From Akkermansia muciniphila (GTDB lineage: Bacteria > Verrucomicrobiota > Verrucomicrobiia > Verrucomicrobiales > V1-33): a stretch of DNA of 64,000 nt. Numbering within the stretch: position 1 is the first letter of the stretch; every line of letters begins with the position of its first letter. Of the stretch, positions 45,620 to 55,553 are shown piece after piece. The DNA lies in contig CAMAUV010000006.1 of NCBI GenBank assembly GCA_945861415.1, positions 1 to 64,000 on the forward strand, read 5' to 3'. The notes beneath the pieces were generated by a model, which searched no databases, was not told where the DNA came from, and saw only the letters and a list, made by a program, of their open reading frames with translations. The translations under genes and the position numbers were made by a program.

Positions 45620-45920
45620 TCTTGGCCCGGCGCAGCGGGAACTAAGAAATCTGTCTGAACGGTGCAGGCGGCGCTGGGAATGACTAGTCCGAAGACAGGC
45701 GGAGCCAAATCAGAATGATGAAGCCCTCGATCTTTCGAAAAGGCGTTCTGCTTTCCTCAGCGTTTCTCTATGATTAGATACCCCGCCACCAATGATCGAG
45801 TTGATGTGCAGCGCGTGGTGCTGGCTGGGTTCAACTGCCTTGGCAAAGCCTCGCGGTAGGGCCGATGTGCGTCACTGCGGGACTTGCCAAATTCCACGCA
45901 TGCCGCCATACTACGCCCCA
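45620..45920. other. Intergenic, no gene seen
   Basis: About 300 bases without a supported gene. The frame of the next protein stays open back to 45792, but the sequence there lacks coding character and the signal peptide begins at 45921. The promoter of the heme protein should be here. Confidence 0.35.
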
Positions 45921-48900
45921 ATGCATCGCTGCTTTTTTCCACTTCTTGCGGCACTCACCGTTCAGGCCTCAGACTTTCCGGAACCTGCCGACTCGGAAAA
46001 AGTTGCCGGTGCCCCCATGCCTGCGGAAGAAGTCGCGGCGAAGGTGGGGCTGCCGGAGGGGTTTCGGATGAATGTCTTCGCGGCTGAACCCATGGTGCGA
46101 AATCCCATCAGCATGGCGTGGGACACCAGCGGGCGGATGTGGGTCGCGGAGAATTTCACCTACGCCGAGCGGCCGATTAAAATGGATACGCGCTACCGCG
46201 ATCGGATCATCGTGCTGGAAGACGGGGACGGCGACGGAAAGGCGGAGAAGGCGAAGGTTTTCGCCGATGATCTTCAGGGATTGATGAGTGTGGAGACAGG
46301 GGTCTATAAAAAGCGGCGCGGCATCTGGGCTATCGCGCTGCCGCGACTGGTGTTTATCCCTGATGCGAACGAGGACGACAAGCCCGACGGACCGGCGGAG
46401 GCGGTGCTGGACGGGTTCACCATGCCACAGGAAAATCACCACAACTGCGCGAACGGCCTGCGCTGGGGGCCGGATGGCTGGCTCTATGGCCGCTGCGGCG
46501 CGTCGGGTCCGGCGAAGGTTGGCGCGCCGGGCACGCCGCCGGAGGAACGCGTCCCGGTGAATGGCGGTGTGTGGCGCTTCCAGCCGCGTACGGGAGCTTT
46601 CGATTCGCTGTGCAGCGGCACCACGAACCCGTGGGGCATGGACTGGAATGCGGCCGGTGAGGCGTTCTTCATCAATACAGTGAATGGGCACCTCTGGCAT
46701 CTCATCCCCGGCGCACACTACAACAGGCCCCACACGCTGGATCCGAATCCCCTCTGCTACACGCTCATCGACCAGCACGCGGATCACTATCACTTCGATA
46801 CCGGTAAAGGCTGGACGGCCTCGCGCGATGGAGCGGCCAACAGTTTCGGAGGCGGCCATGCGCACTGCGGGCTCATGATCTATCAGGGGACCAACTGGCC
46901 CGTGGATTACCGGGACAAAATCTACACGCTCAATTTTCACGGACGCCGCATCAACATTGAGCTGCCCGAGCGCCGCGGCACCGGCTACGTGGGCAAGCAC
47001 GGACCGGACATGGCGCTCATGGCCGACCCGTTTTTCCGCGGCATCGATCTGGGCGGCGGCCCCGACGGGGAGGTCTACGTGCTCGACTGGAGCGATACAG
47101 GTGAGTGCCATGATAATACTGGCGTGCACCGCAGCAGCGGAAGGGTCTACCGCATTTCGCACAAGGATGGGAGGAAGGAAGCCAAACGGCAAAATTGGCG
47201 CAATTGTGTGGAGGAGGCATTATTAAATTCACTCCATGACGAGGAGCAGTGGAACGTTCGCATGGGGCGATTAGAGATGCTATTCCGTAGCCAGACGAAT
47301 GATCAGATTCCGCAGATTGCTGGAGCTTTAAGCCTGCGGATGGGCGGACATAGCCGTAAGGATGGGCGGCTTCCAGAACTGTGGGCGCTGTCCAGTTTTG
47401 GCGGCATTGAGCGGCAACTGCTGCTCCTAACGCTAAACGACGTCCACGAATCTGTGCGTGCATGGGGCATCCGCCTGTTGATGGACGATCATTTGCTCGA
47501 CACCCCTCTTGGCCTTATCAGGGCAAAGGAGGTCGCGGAGCCTGTGCTGGCAGCGCTGATGGAGCGCGCCGCCAAAGACGACAGTGGACTCGTGCGGCTG
47601 ACACTGGCTTCCACGCTCCAGAGATTAACTGCAGAGCAGCGGTTGATGCTGGCGAGGGAACTCGCGGCGCGCCCGGAGGATGCACAGGACCACAATTTTC
47701 CCGCGATGCTCTGGTATGGTCTCATGCCTCTGGTTTCCTCGCACCCGGCTGCCCTCGCCGAAATCGCGGCGACGGCAAAACAGCCGCTTACCCGGCAGTG
47801 CATTGCCCGCGCACTGACGGCGCAGATCGACAAGCAGTCGGCGGCGGTAAATTCCCTGCTGGAGTTCGCCGCTGGCGACCCGGCGGTGCTTGACGGGGTG
47901 ACGGAAGGCATGGCACTGGCATTGAAGGGACGGCGCAAGGCGCCTGCTCCGGCGGCGTGGGAAAAGGTGAAAGCCAGTCTGAAGGAAAGCGCTTCGCCGC
48001 CGGAGACGGCGGCGCTCTCAGGCCGCATCCGCGAGCTGAGTGTGGTGTTCGGTGATGGCCGGGCGCTGCAAGAAATCCGAGCACTCGCACTCAACCGGAG
48101 CGCTGACCTTGAAAGCCGGAAGTCCGCGCTGGCTTCGCTCATCGAAGCAAAACCGGACGACCTTCGCGCCGTTTGCGAGCCGCTGCTCAAGGAACGGTTC
48201 CTTAATGCCGTGGCCGTGAATGGGCTCACGGCGTTTGATGATCCGGCGCTGGGAAAAGTGATCGCGTCGAGCTATGGATCGTTTCATCTGGTGGATCGTC
48301 CGGCGCTGGTGAGCGCTCTTGTTTCGCGGCCATCGTTCGCTGCGGCGCTGCTTGATGCCATCAAGGACGGGAAGATTCCGCGCGCGGACTTGTCGGCGTT
48401 TCAGGCCCGGCAAATCACCGGCTTCAAAGACACCGTGCTCGGCGAAAAACTGAAGGTAACGTGGGGCGAAATCCGCGAGAGTAGCGCGGAACGGCAAGCC
48501 TGCATCGCAAAGCTCAAGCCAGCGCTCACGAAAGACGCACTCGCGAAAGCCGACCTCAAGCTGGGGCGCACGCTCTTCACCTCCCTCTGCGCCACCTGTC
48601 ACACGATGTATGGCGAAGGTGGCAAGCTCGGTCCGGACCTTACCGGCACGCAGCGGCATGATCTGGATTACCTTCTGGAGAATATCATTGATCCCGGCGC
48701 GGTGGTGAGCGCGGATTTCCGCATGAGTCTCGTGAAGCTAAATGACGGCAGCGTGGCCAGCGGTATCATTGCAGCCAAAAATGAAACTAGCCTCACCCTT
48801 CGTGAACCCGCAGGTGAACGCCAGATCGACATGGGAAATGTTGCCGGCATCGAGACATCCGCGGATTCCATCATGCCTGCGGGCGTGCTGGAAGTGTTGC

Positions 48901-48962
48901 CGGAAGACCAGGTCCGTGCGCTACTGGCATATCTCATGTCGCCCACGCAGTTGGAGAAGTGA
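45921..48962 (+). CDS. PVC-type membrane-bound dehydrogenase / heme-binding protein
   Basis: 1013 aa, secreted (MHRCFFPLLAALTVQA, ATG at 45921; 45900 is possible). The N-terminal half is a sugar/sorbosone dehydrogenase-like beta-propeller (PEGFRMNVFAAEPMVRNPI; NHHNCANGLRWGPDGWLYGR; EVYVLDWSDTGECHD). The middle (about residues 430-860) is Ala/Leu-rich HEAT-like helices. The C-terminus is a class I cytochrome domain with CATCH at 890-894, GKLGPDLTG after it, and a Met-rich distal region. The PVC heme-binding family of this architecture is abundant in Planctomycetes and Verrucomicrobia and is thought to oxidise sugars outside the cytoplasm; no substrate is known. It ends 60 bases before the converging GH71/99-like gene. 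Confidence 0.85.
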   Translation: MHRCFFPLLAALTVQASDFPEPADSEKVAGAPMPAEEVAAKVGLPEGFRMNVFAAEPMVRNPISMAWDTSGRMWVAENFTYAERPIKMDTRYRDRIIVLEDGDGDGKAEKAKVFADDLQGLMSVETGVYKKRRGIWAIALPRLVFIPDANEDDKPDGPAEAVLDGFTMPQENHHNCANGLRWGPDGWLYGRCGASGPAKVGAPGTPPEERVPVNGGVWRFQPRTGAFDSLCSGTTNPWGMDWNAAGEAFFINTVNGHLWHLIPGAHYNRPHTLDPNPLCYTLIDQHADHYHFDTGKGWTASRDGAANSFGGGHAHCGLMIYQGTNWPVDYRDKIYTLNFHGRRINIELPERRGTGYVGKHGPDMALMADPFFRGIDLGGGPDGEVYVLDWSDTGECHDNTGVHRSSGRVYRISHKDGRKEAKRQNWRNCVEEALLNSLHDEEQWNVRMGRLEMLFRSQTNDQIPQIAGALSLRMGGHSRKDGRLPELWALSSFGGIERQLLLLTLNDVHESVRAWGIRLLMDDHLLDTPLGLIRAKEVAEPVLAALMERAAKDDSGLVRLTLASTLQRLTAEQRLMLARELAARPEDAQDHNFPAMLWYGLMPLVSSHPAALAEIAATAKQPLTRQCIARALTAQIDKQSAAVNSLLEFAAGDPAVLDGVTEGMALALKGRRKAPAPAAWEKVKASLKESASPPETAALSGRIRELSVVFGDGRALQEIRALALNRSADLESRKSALASLIEAKPDDLRAVCEPLLKERFLNAVAVNGLTAFDDPALGKVIASSYGSFHLVDRPALVSALVSRPSFAAALLDAIKDGKIPRADLSAFQARQITGFKDTVLGEKLKVTWGEIRESSAERQACIAKLKPALTKDALAKADLKLGRTLFTSLCATCHTMYGEGGKLGPDLTGTQRHDLDYLLENIIDPGAVVSADFRMSLVKLNDGSVASGIIAAKNETSLTLREPAGERQIDMGNVAGIETSADSIMPAGVLEVLPEDQVRALLAYLMSPTQLEK

Positions 48963-49022
48963 AATTGGTGCGGACGGCCCGGCAGAATTGTCCCGTCCAG
49001 CGGACGCCCGCCCGCTCCCTTA

Positions 49023-50279
49023 CTACTCTCGCCGCGGCACGGCCCTCTCCAGCGGGCGCTCGGCGCGCAGCATTTTTCCAATCTCACCGGTGAGCCACAG
49101 GTAGTGATCCGGTTTCACAGCAGGCTCGGCTACGAATTTACTCTCACCCACCGGCGCGTCGCTGGTGGTTTTGAAGATGGCAGTGCCTTCGTCCAGTTCA
49201 TCAAACATTGCGACGTAGAGCATGTTTACACCCGCAGACTTCGCGGCCACTGCCTGGGACCACAGGAACTCGCCACCGCGGCGCGGGATTTGGTCCAGCT
49301 TTGCCTCTTTGCCGCGGGACTTCTGGAGGTTCTGCCAGCTGAACCCCGGGAAGATCACCGGCAGGTAGTCACTTTTCCATTCCGCTGCCTTCGCGATATC
49401 CGGGCGCAGGAGTTCGTCCGTGCGCGCCGTGGCATCCTGAGCAGTGCCGAACCGCCCGACGCTCCACGGGCTGATGATGTCCGCCTTCTCCAGCAGTGCG
49501 TGCAACTTTGTGTCGGCAATGCAATCCTTCGACTGCGTGCGCCAGTAACAGGGCACTCCCAGTAGAATAGAAAAACCGCCGGCTTCATTGTCATCGCGGA
49601 GAAAATGGATGAGGCGCTCCCATTCGTCCAGCATCGGCTCACGGTCATTGAAGCCGAGTTCCCAGACGCCCACGAGCGGCTTGCCGCGGTGGTGAAAGTA
49701 GGCGCGGTCACTGCCATCGCGCACGATACGGCGCTGCTGCTGGAGGCGTTTGAAGTCCTCCATCACGGTATCCATTTGGCCCGGCTTGAGCCCGCTGAGG
49801 TCATACATTAGCGCCCAGCCGCGGCCAGTGGCGGCAGTGGAAGCCTTGACGTTATCAAGCACCGTATCCATCGGCCCGCGAAATCGTGAATCGCTCGTGG
49901 TAGTGGCAAACCGCTGGAGCGGCACGCCATCGATCCCATACTGCCGCATCCATTGAAAATGCACGCGCGTCACTCCGGACTTCACGCTGCTAAAGAGCTG
50001 CGCGGCCCGCTCGTCGGCGTGAAGGAATGAGGTGTCCACTCGGTCCTTGGCGGCTAGGTCGCTGACATCCGGCCAGAGATCGATGCCGATTTTCCCCGGC
50101 TGGGGTTCCCCCCGGGGAGAATAGTGGAGCCAACCATTATTACTGCCGTCCCCCGCGCAGCGGAACCAGCCTTGGTCGCCGCAGACGACCTTACCGCTGA
50201 GTGTGGACACATCCACTCCCTCTGCTCCACTGCGGGGAGCGGGCAGCATCGTGAGAATAAACAGCAGCAGGCGGAACAT
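49023..50279 (-). CDS. Glycoside hydrolase family 71/99-like protein
   Basis: 418 aa from the ATG at 50279 with a signal peptide (MFRLLLFILTMLPAPRSGA). It has the TIM-barrel pattern of GH71/GH99-like proteins: WFRCAGDGSNNGWLHYSPRG, TRVHFQWMRQYGIDGVPLQR, GRGWALMYDLSGLKPGQMD, GKPLVGVWELGFNDREPML, IISPWSVGRFGTAQDA and YVAMFDELDEGTAIFK. GH99 enzymes are endo-alpha-mannosidases; the Verrucomicrobia relatives are of unproven specificity. The acidic pair in the FDELDEGTAIF block is a plausible catalytic or metal region. It converges with the heme protein and is divergent from the metalloprotease. Confidence 0.8.
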   Translation of the reverse strand: MFRLLLFILTMLPAPRSGAEGVDVSTLSGKVVCGDQGWFRCAGDGSNNGWLHYSPRGEPQPGKIGIDLWPDVSDLAAKDRVDTSFLHADERAAQLFSSVKSGVTRVHFQWMRQYGIDGVPLQRFATTTSDSRFRGPMDTVLDNVKASTAATGRGWALMYDLSGLKPGQMDTVMEDFKRLQQQRRIVRDGSDRAYFHHRGKPLVGVWELGFNDREPMLDEWERLIHFLRDDNEAGGFSILLGVPCYWRTQSKDCIADTKLHALLEKADIISPWSVGRFGTAQDATARTDELLRPDIAKAAEWKSDYLPVIFPGFSWQNLQKSRGKEAKLDQIPRRGGEFLWSQAVAAKSAGVNMLYVAMFDELDEGTAIFKTTSDAPVGESKFVAEPAVKPDHYLWLTGEIGKMLRAERPLERAVPRRE

Positions 50280-50336
50280 GACGTTCTGCACATCCAGCGC
50301 GGGCCGCTGTCCAGTGCGCAAATCTGGGGGCAGCAG

Positions 50337-50495
50337 GTCGGTTGTAGCGTTCGGAGATAAAGTAACACCTGTTCGGGGCTGGAGGTGGCAGGGCACCGCA
50401 GCAGTGATGAGTAACCTTGTGCTTGATCGGAAAAATAGCCGGCAGGTCCGGAAATCCCCGCCGCTGTGGCGCTATCCCGACTCACGGCACGTATA
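50337..50495 (+). other. GC-rich, hairpin-bearing leader region, possible structured RNA
   Basis: Three short hairpins are clustered: GGTG-GCAGGG-CACC (50384-50397), CCGG-CAGGT-CCGG (50439-50451) and CGCC-GCTGT-GGCG (50459-50471). The string CCCCGCCGCTGT is close to the conserved core of cobalamin riboswitches, but the 3' B12-box is absent. An AT-rich stretch follows up to the metalloprotease start. It could also be promoter DNA for the divergent hydrolase. Confidence 0.2.
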
Positions 50496-50592
50496 AAATT
50501 CTTTATTTTTTAAAATTTTTCATGGACAAAGATCAAAAATGATGAATCTTCATAATAATTAGGATTTCCAAAACATAAATACTCCAAAAACT

Positions 50593-53394
50593 ATGCGTTC
50601 ACGCTTACTCCTCCTCATCCCGACCCTCGTCGCCACCGTTTATGCTCAAAACCCCCTGACCGCTCCGCCGGCTCCGCAGGGCAATGGTCCGGCCACCGTT
50701 CCTGCCGCCCCCACACCGCAACCGGACCCGGGAGCACAGCCGGACTTCCCGAAGGTGGAAGAAGTGCTCAAGGGTTACGAAAAAGTCGTGAGCACGGCAG
50801 ACGGACGTAAGTCTTTCTACACCCTCTGGAGCCGCGGCAAGGACCAGCAACTCTTTGCGGAACTGCCCAAGGAGTTTACCAGCCAGCGTCATTACCTTGC
50901 CCTCACCGTGGCCAGCGGTGGTGACTACGCAGGCCTCCAGGCGGGCGATCTATATTTCTACTGGAAGCCCTACGGCAAGCGTATCGCCATGGTCACCCCA
51001 GAAATGGGAATCCGCTCCACCGGCGACAAGGCCAGCCAAGACAGCATCAAGCGCCTATTCACCGACCGCGTTATCCTTGACATGCCCATCGAAACTTTGG
51101 TGCCTAATGGCGGCCCGCTCATCGACCTCGACGCGCTCGTGGTGGGCGCGGCGGAGAAATTCTTCGGCCAGGAAGCGGCCGGTGCCAACAAAGGCATCTA
51201 CAAGATCAAAACGGCCAAGGCCTTCGCCAACAACGTCGAGATCGGCGTCGAGATGCCTGCAGCCGCCGGCAAGCTCCGCACGTTCCACTACAGCTTCAGC
51301 CTCATCCCGGAAAACACTGGTTACCAGCCGCGCCTCGCGGATGAGCGTGTAGGCTACTTCACCACGGCCTACACCGACTTCGGCAAGTTCACGCCGGACG
51401 AAACGAAGATGCGATTCATCAACCGCTGGCATCTGGAGAAGGCCGATCCCTCATTGAAATTGAGCCCGCCCAAGACGCCGATCATTTTCTACATCGAACA
51501 CACCACGCCGATCCGCTATCGCCGATGGGTTAAGGAAGGTATCGAGATGTGGAACAAGGCCTTTGAGAAAGTCGGACTCGTGAACGCCATCCAGGTTTAC
51601 TTCCAGGACGCCAACACCGGCGAGCACATGGAGAAGGATCCAGAAGACGTGAACTATAACTTCGTCCGCTGGCTCTCCAACGGCGTGGGCACCGCCATCG
51701 GGCCCAGCCGCACACATCCTCTCACCGGCCAGATCCTCGACGCCGACATCGTGCTCACCGACGGCTGGATTCGCCACTGGTGGCGTCAGTATAATGATAT
51801 CATCCCGCAGCTCGCTATGGAAGGCGCGTCGCCAGAAACGCTCGCATGGCTGCACGATAATCCTAACTGGGACCCGCGCGCGCGCCTCGCCGCTCCAGAA
51901 AAGCGAGCGCAAGTCATCGACCAGATGAAACGCAGCCCTATGCCCGCACTGGGCGGTCACGCTCTCGCCGCCGCGATGCAGGGCGGTCTGCTCGCCGGAA
52001 AAAACGAATACGATGGCCTTGCCGGCCGCAATGTGCAGTTCAACGGGTTCTGTCAGGCCGCCGAGTGGAAGAGCCACGGCCTCGCTCTCATGGACATGGC
52101 CATGGCCACCGCCGCGGCGGAGCCCGCAACGGGGGATCAAATGATCGACGGCGTCCCTGAGAAATTCATCGGCCCGCTCCTTGCCAACCTCACCGTCCAT
52201 GAAGTCGGACACACCATCGGCCTGCGCCACAACTTCAAAGGCTCCAGCATCTACACATGGGCCGAGATTAATAGCGACGGCGTGCGCGGCAAGAAGCCCT
52301 TCGCGAGCAGTGTCATGGATTACCTGCCTATCAACGTCGTCGCCAAGAAAGACGTGCCGCAGGGCGACTATGACATGATCTCTGTTGGCCCCTATGACGA
52401 CTGGGCCATTGAATACGGCTACACCTTTGAAAAAGATCTCAAGCCCATCCTCGCCAAGAACACCCAGCCTGAGCTGATGTATGCCACCGACGAAGACACC
52501 GGCGGCCCCGACCCCCGCGCCCGCCGCTACGACTTCGCCAAGGACCCTCTCTCTTATGCGGAGAACCAGATGACGCTCGTGCGCGAACACCGCGGCAAGT
52601 TACTCGATAAGTTTGTCAAAGACGGCGAGTCGTGGGCCAAAGCCCGCCGCGGCTACCAGCTTACGCTGCAGACGCAAGTCCACTCCGTCATGATGATGGC
52701 CAACTGGCTCGGCGGCAGCTACACTCACAGGAACCGCAAGGGCGACCCGAACGCCACCTCGCCGGTCGAACCTATCGCCCCCGGGCTTCAACGAGACGCC
52801 CTCAAATTTGTTCTCGCCAACACCTTCCCGGACGAAGCCTACGGCCTTAGCCCTAATCTGCTGAAATTCCTCACCGTGGACAAGTGGTGGGACATGGAAA
52901 ACAATTTCGAAGAACCCAACTGGCCCGTCCATGACCGGGTGCTCGGCATTCAGGCCAGCGCCATGACCGCCATCATGAATCCGGTGACGCTCAGCCGTGT
53001 GTTCGACAATGAATTTCGTACACCCAACGATCAGGACGCCATCACCCTGCCGGAAGTTCTCAGCACCGTGCGGGCCGCCGCATGGAGTGAACTCGACAAC
53101 GTGGAGGCCGCGAAGAAATTCAGCGACCGCCAGCCGCTTATCAGCAGCCTCCGCCGCAACCTTCAGCGCGAACACACCGACCGCCTCATAGACCTCGCCA
53201 ACAACAAGCTCGGCAACGCCCCTGCCGCAAAGCCCATCAGCGACCTCGCCGCCGCGGAACTTGCCGGTCTGCGCGACAAACTTAACGCCAGCGCCGGCAA
53301 CGGCAATCTCGACAACTACACCCGTTCCCACCTCCGCGAAAACGTCGCCCGCATCACCAAGATGCTCGAAGCGCGCTACGTGGTCGTAAAGTAG
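50593..53394 (+). CDS. Secreted zinc-dependent metalloprotease (DUF5117/DUF4953-like)
   Basis: 933 aa with a signal peptide (MRSRLLLLIPTLVATVYAQ) and a Pro-rich stretch. The metzincin motif HEVGHTIGLRH lies at residues 536-546, followed by NFKGSS and a later Met-turn-like SVMDYLP. An N-terminal DUF5117-like region (GRGKDQQLF... and RHYLALTVASGGDYAGLQAG) and central YFTTAYTDFGKF, RWHLEKADP and NRVNYNFVRW-like DVNYNFVRWLSNGVGTAIGP match the large bacterial zinc-protease family of Bacteroidetes, Planctomycetes and Verrucomicrobia. It should digest extracellular or periplasmic proteins. The gene stands alone after a long AT-rich leader. Confidence 0.85.
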   Translation: MRSRLLLLIPTLVATVYAQNPLTAPPAPQGNGPATVPAAPTPQPDPGAQPDFPKVEEVLKGYEKVVSTADGRKSFYTLWSRGKDQQLFAELPKEFTSQRHYLALTVASGGDYAGLQAGDLYFYWKPYGKRIAMVTPEMGIRSTGDKASQDSIKRLFTDRVILDMPIETLVPNGGPLIDLDALVVGAAEKFFGQEAAGANKGIYKIKTAKAFANNVEIGVEMPAAAGKLRTFHYSFSLIPENTGYQPRLADERVGYFTTAYTDFGKFTPDETKMRFINRWHLEKADPSLKLSPPKTPIIFYIEHTTPIRYRRWVKEGIEMWNKAFEKVGLVNAIQVYFQDANTGEHMEKDPEDVNYNFVRWLSNGVGTAIGPSRTHPLTGQILDADIVLTDGWIRHWWRQYNDIIPQLAMEGASPETLAWLHDNPNWDPRARLAAPEKRAQVIDQMKRSPMPALGGHALAAAMQGGLLAGKNEYDGLAGRNVQFNGFCQAAEWKSHGLALMDMAMATAAAEPATGDQMIDGVPEKFIGPLLANLTVHEVGHTIGLRHNFKGSSIYTWAEINSDGVRGKKPFASSVMDYLPINVVAKKDVPQGDYDMISVGPYDDWAIEYGYTFEKDLKPILAKNTQPELMYATDEDTGGPDPRARRYDFAKDPLSYAENQMTLVREHRGKLLDKFVKDGESWAKARRGYQLTLQTQVHSVMMMANWLGGSYTHRNRKGDPNATSPVEPIAPGLQRDALKFVLANTFPDEAYGLSPNLLKFLTVDKWWDMENNFEEPNWPVHDRVLGIQASAMTAIMNPVTLSRVFDNEFRTPNDQDAITLPEVLSTVRAAAWSELDNVEAAKKFSDRQPLISSLRRNLQREHTDRLIDLANNKLGNAPAAKPISDLAAAELAGLRDKLNASAGNGNLDNYTRSHLRENVARITKMLEARYVVVK

Positions 53395-53850
53395 CGCCTT
53401 GGCAGCCCGCCCCCCAGCGCGAAGCGCCCTCCCAAAGCCCGGTAGTGCTGCGTTGTGCGCGGCCCATTCTTTCGTGGACGGCGGGGGCGCGGAGCGAAAG
53501 AGCCAGGGAGACTTTCAATCCATGCGCCAAGCGAGACGTATTCGCTCGCGTAATTTTTGGGAATCAGGCTGGCGCAACGATGCGGCGCCATGCTTCCTTC
53601 CTGTAGAGCATTCCTCCTGCACCCTGCTCACTGATGCAGACCGGCACGATCAAACAAAATACCGCTGGAAACGAAGCCGGTCCATCTGATTTGGCCGACC
53701 GTCGCCACGCCTTGGCTCATGGGAACACATTAGCGCTACCACCGCGGCGATCGGAAGCTCCCGTGATTGCGTGACACGGAAAACAGGTGAAATGTCGCGC
53801 TGGGATCGTTACTCTGGCTGCCCCGTTCTACTCTTATGCTTACAACCACC
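53395..53850. other. Intergenic, no gene seen
   Basis: About 455 bases. The 5' part is GC-rich and has an inverted pair CTTTCG (53469-53474) and CGAAAG (53495-53500), with no T-run. A 96-codon frame at 53399-53689 is Arg/Ser-rich and has no family signature. Confidence 0.35.
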
Positions 53851-55302
53851 ATGAAACATACCTCCCGAAGAACATTCCTGAAGGGCTCCCTCGCGGGCGC
53901 CGCCTCACTATCGCTGCCGCGCAGCACCTGGGCCCGGCCTATCGGCGCTAATGAACTCGTGCAGATGGCCGTAATCGGCGGCGGCAGCCAGGGCGGCGGC
54001 CACTTTGCTGACAGCGTGGCCCAAAGACACGGCGCGGTGGCCGTAGCAGTTTGTGACGTAGATACCGTATCTCTCGATCGCCACAAAGCCGTCGCCGCCA
54101 AGTCTAACCTCAATGTCAAGACCTATCAGGACTACCGGAAGCTGCTCGAAGACAAGGATGTCGACGCCGTTGTCATTGCGACGCCCAACCACACGCATTC
54201 CCTCATCGCCATCGCTGCTATTCAGGCCGGCAAGCATGTGTATGTGGAAAAGCCCGTGAGCCACAACATCCACGAAGGCCGCCTGCTCGCCGAACACGCG
54301 AAGAAGCATCCGGAACTCATAGTCCAGCACGGCATGCAGCGCCGCAGTGATGACGGTTGGCTCCAGATCAAAGAATTTTTGAAGAGAGGGTCTATTGGAA
54401 AGCCCATCGTCTCCCGCGGCTTCTGTTACAAGAAGCGCGAAAGCATAGGCAAGTGCGGCACCCCCATTCAGCCGCCGCCCAGCGTGGACTACAGCCTGTG
54501 GTGCGGCCCCCGCGAAATGGAGCCCATCATGCGCAGAAAGCTCCACTATGACTGGCACTGGCAGTGGCCGTGGGGCAATGGCGACATCGGCAATCAGGGC
54601 CCCCACCAGCTCGACGTCGCCCGTTGGCTGATTGATGACCCGAAGGCCTGTCCGGAGCGCGTCATCAGCATCGGCGGACGATTTGGATACGACGACGACG
54701 CGACCACCGCGAACACGCAGATCGCCTACTACGACTTCAAGCCCATCCCTGTCATCTTTGAAGTTCGCGGGCTGCCCGCCAAGGACATGAACTTCGGTGG
54801 ACGCATGCCTTTCTACAAAGGCAACGTGCAGGTCGGAAATGTCATCGAATGCGAAGGCGGCTACGTCGCCGAAGGCAAAGCCTACGATAACGACAACAAA
54901 GAGGTCGCCAAATTCTCCAAGAACGACGGCCCCGGCCACCGGAAGTATTTCTTCGATGCCATCAAAGGCGGGAAGTTTGACTTCGAGCACGGTGCGCTCA
55001 CGGGCCACCTCTCCTCGGCCCTCGCCCACATGGCCAACCACAGCTACCGTCTCGGCGGCATCACCCCACAGGACGAAATCAAGGCACGCATTAAGGACAA
55101 CGCCCTCTTCACCGAGACTTTTGAGCGCATGCTGACTCACCTTAAGGACAACAAGCTGGAAGGCGACCTCAGCAAAGTCGTCATCGGACCCATGCTCACG
55201 CTGGATCCCGCGACGGAAAAGTTCACCGGCGACTTTGCCGACAAAGCCAACGCACTCGACATGGAGGTCTACCGCAAGGAGTTCTCCCTGCCCCCTGTTT
55301 AA
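53851..55302 (+). CDS. Tat-exported Gfo/Idh/MocA family oxidoreductase
   Basis: 483 aa; ATG at 53851 puts the twin-arginine signal (SRRTFLKGSLAGAASLSLPR) at the N-terminus, 53836 adds five residues. Rossmann motif MAVIGGGSQGGGHF, Asp-bearing VAVCDVDTVS and the catalytic EKPVSHNIHEG are all present. The C-terminal domain contains HYDWHWQWPWGNGDIGNQGP, typical of secreted members of this group in Verrucomicrobia and Planctomycetes. It probably oxidises or reduces a sugar with a tightly bound nucleotide cofactor in the periplasm. Substrate unknown. A strong terminator follows. Confidence 0.88.
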   Translation: MKHTSRRTFLKGSLAGAASLSLPRSTWARPIGANELVQMAVIGGGSQGGGHFADSVAQRHGAVAVAVCDVDTVSLDRHKAVAAKSNLNVKTYQDYRKLLEDKDVDAVVIATPNHTHSLIAIAAIQAGKHVYVEKPVSHNIHEGRLLAEHAKKHPELIVQHGMQRRSDDGWLQIKEFLKRGSIGKPIVSRGFCYKKRESIGKCGTPIQPPPSVDYSLWCGPREMEPIMRRKLHYDWHWQWPWGNGDIGNQGPHQLDVARWLIDDPKACPERVISIGGRFGYDDDATTANTQIAYYDFKPIPVIFEVRGLPAKDMNFGGRMPFYKGNVQVGNVIECEGGYVAEGKAYDNDNKEVAKFSKNDGPGHRKYFFDAIKGGKFDFEHGALTGHLSSALAHMANHSYRLGGITPQDEIKARIKDNALFTETFERMLTHLKDNKLEGDLSKVVIGPMLTLDPATEKFTGDFADKANALDMEVYRKEFSLPPV

Positions 55303-55325
55303 TCAAGGCTGGGATATCCCTTCAC

Positions 55326-55360
55326 GGGCGGCCCGGGTGACCGGGCCGCCCTTCTTGTTT
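55326..55360 (+). terminator. Rho-independent terminator
   Basis: GGGCGGCCCGG and CCGGGCCGCCC make a perfect 11-bp stem with a GTGA loop, followed by TTCTTGTTT. It lies 24 bases after the oxidoreductase stop. Confidence 0.8.
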
Positions 55361-55363
55361 CCC

Positions 55364-55553
55364 ATGAGCACAGCCAGTCAAACCCGACGCGCGGGGCAGC
55401 CTCCTCAAGGGACCCGGCCCGGATGGAATTTGGCGCGCCCAGTTGAAAAGTCCGCCTGCCGATGGCCCGACCAATGCGGAATTCAACGCCCTCGTCGCTG
55501 GCCGCTTCGCAATCACCAAAGCGGAAGTCGAAATCGCAGTGGGGCGGGAATAA
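55364..55553 (+). pseudogene. DUF167 (YggU-like) gene remnant
   Basis: A frame read from about 55377 gives VKPDARGSLLKGPGPDGIWR, then AQLKSPPADGPTNAEFNALV and AGRFAITKAEVEIAVG: the core of DUF167, including the conserved PPADGxTNAE motif. The only good ATG (55364, MSTAS) is in another frame, so one base is missing near 55375-55378. The frame stops at 55551 before the usual C-terminal strand. This is a small gene (about 95 aa when intact) that has decayed. Confidence 0.6.

Noticed and set aside
45969-47192. Minus-strand open frame of 407 codons
   Set aside because: Antisense to the propeller part of the heme protein; no family motif.
50337-50495. Cobalamin riboswitch
   Set aside because: Only a short core-like string matches; the B12 box is missing and the downstream gene is a protease, not a cobalamin gene.
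51451-52590. Minus-strand open frame of 379 codons
   Set aside because: Antisense to the zinc metalloprotease, whose HEVGHTIGLRH motif lies in the other strand.
53399-53689. 96-codon plus-strand ORF
   Set aside because: Ser/Arg-rich, no family signature and no helix or strand pattern; treated as intergenic.
53908-55140. Minus-strand open frame of 410 codons
   Set aside because: Antisense to the Gfo/Idh gene with its EKP motif; composition rich in Val/Gly/Asp without motifs.
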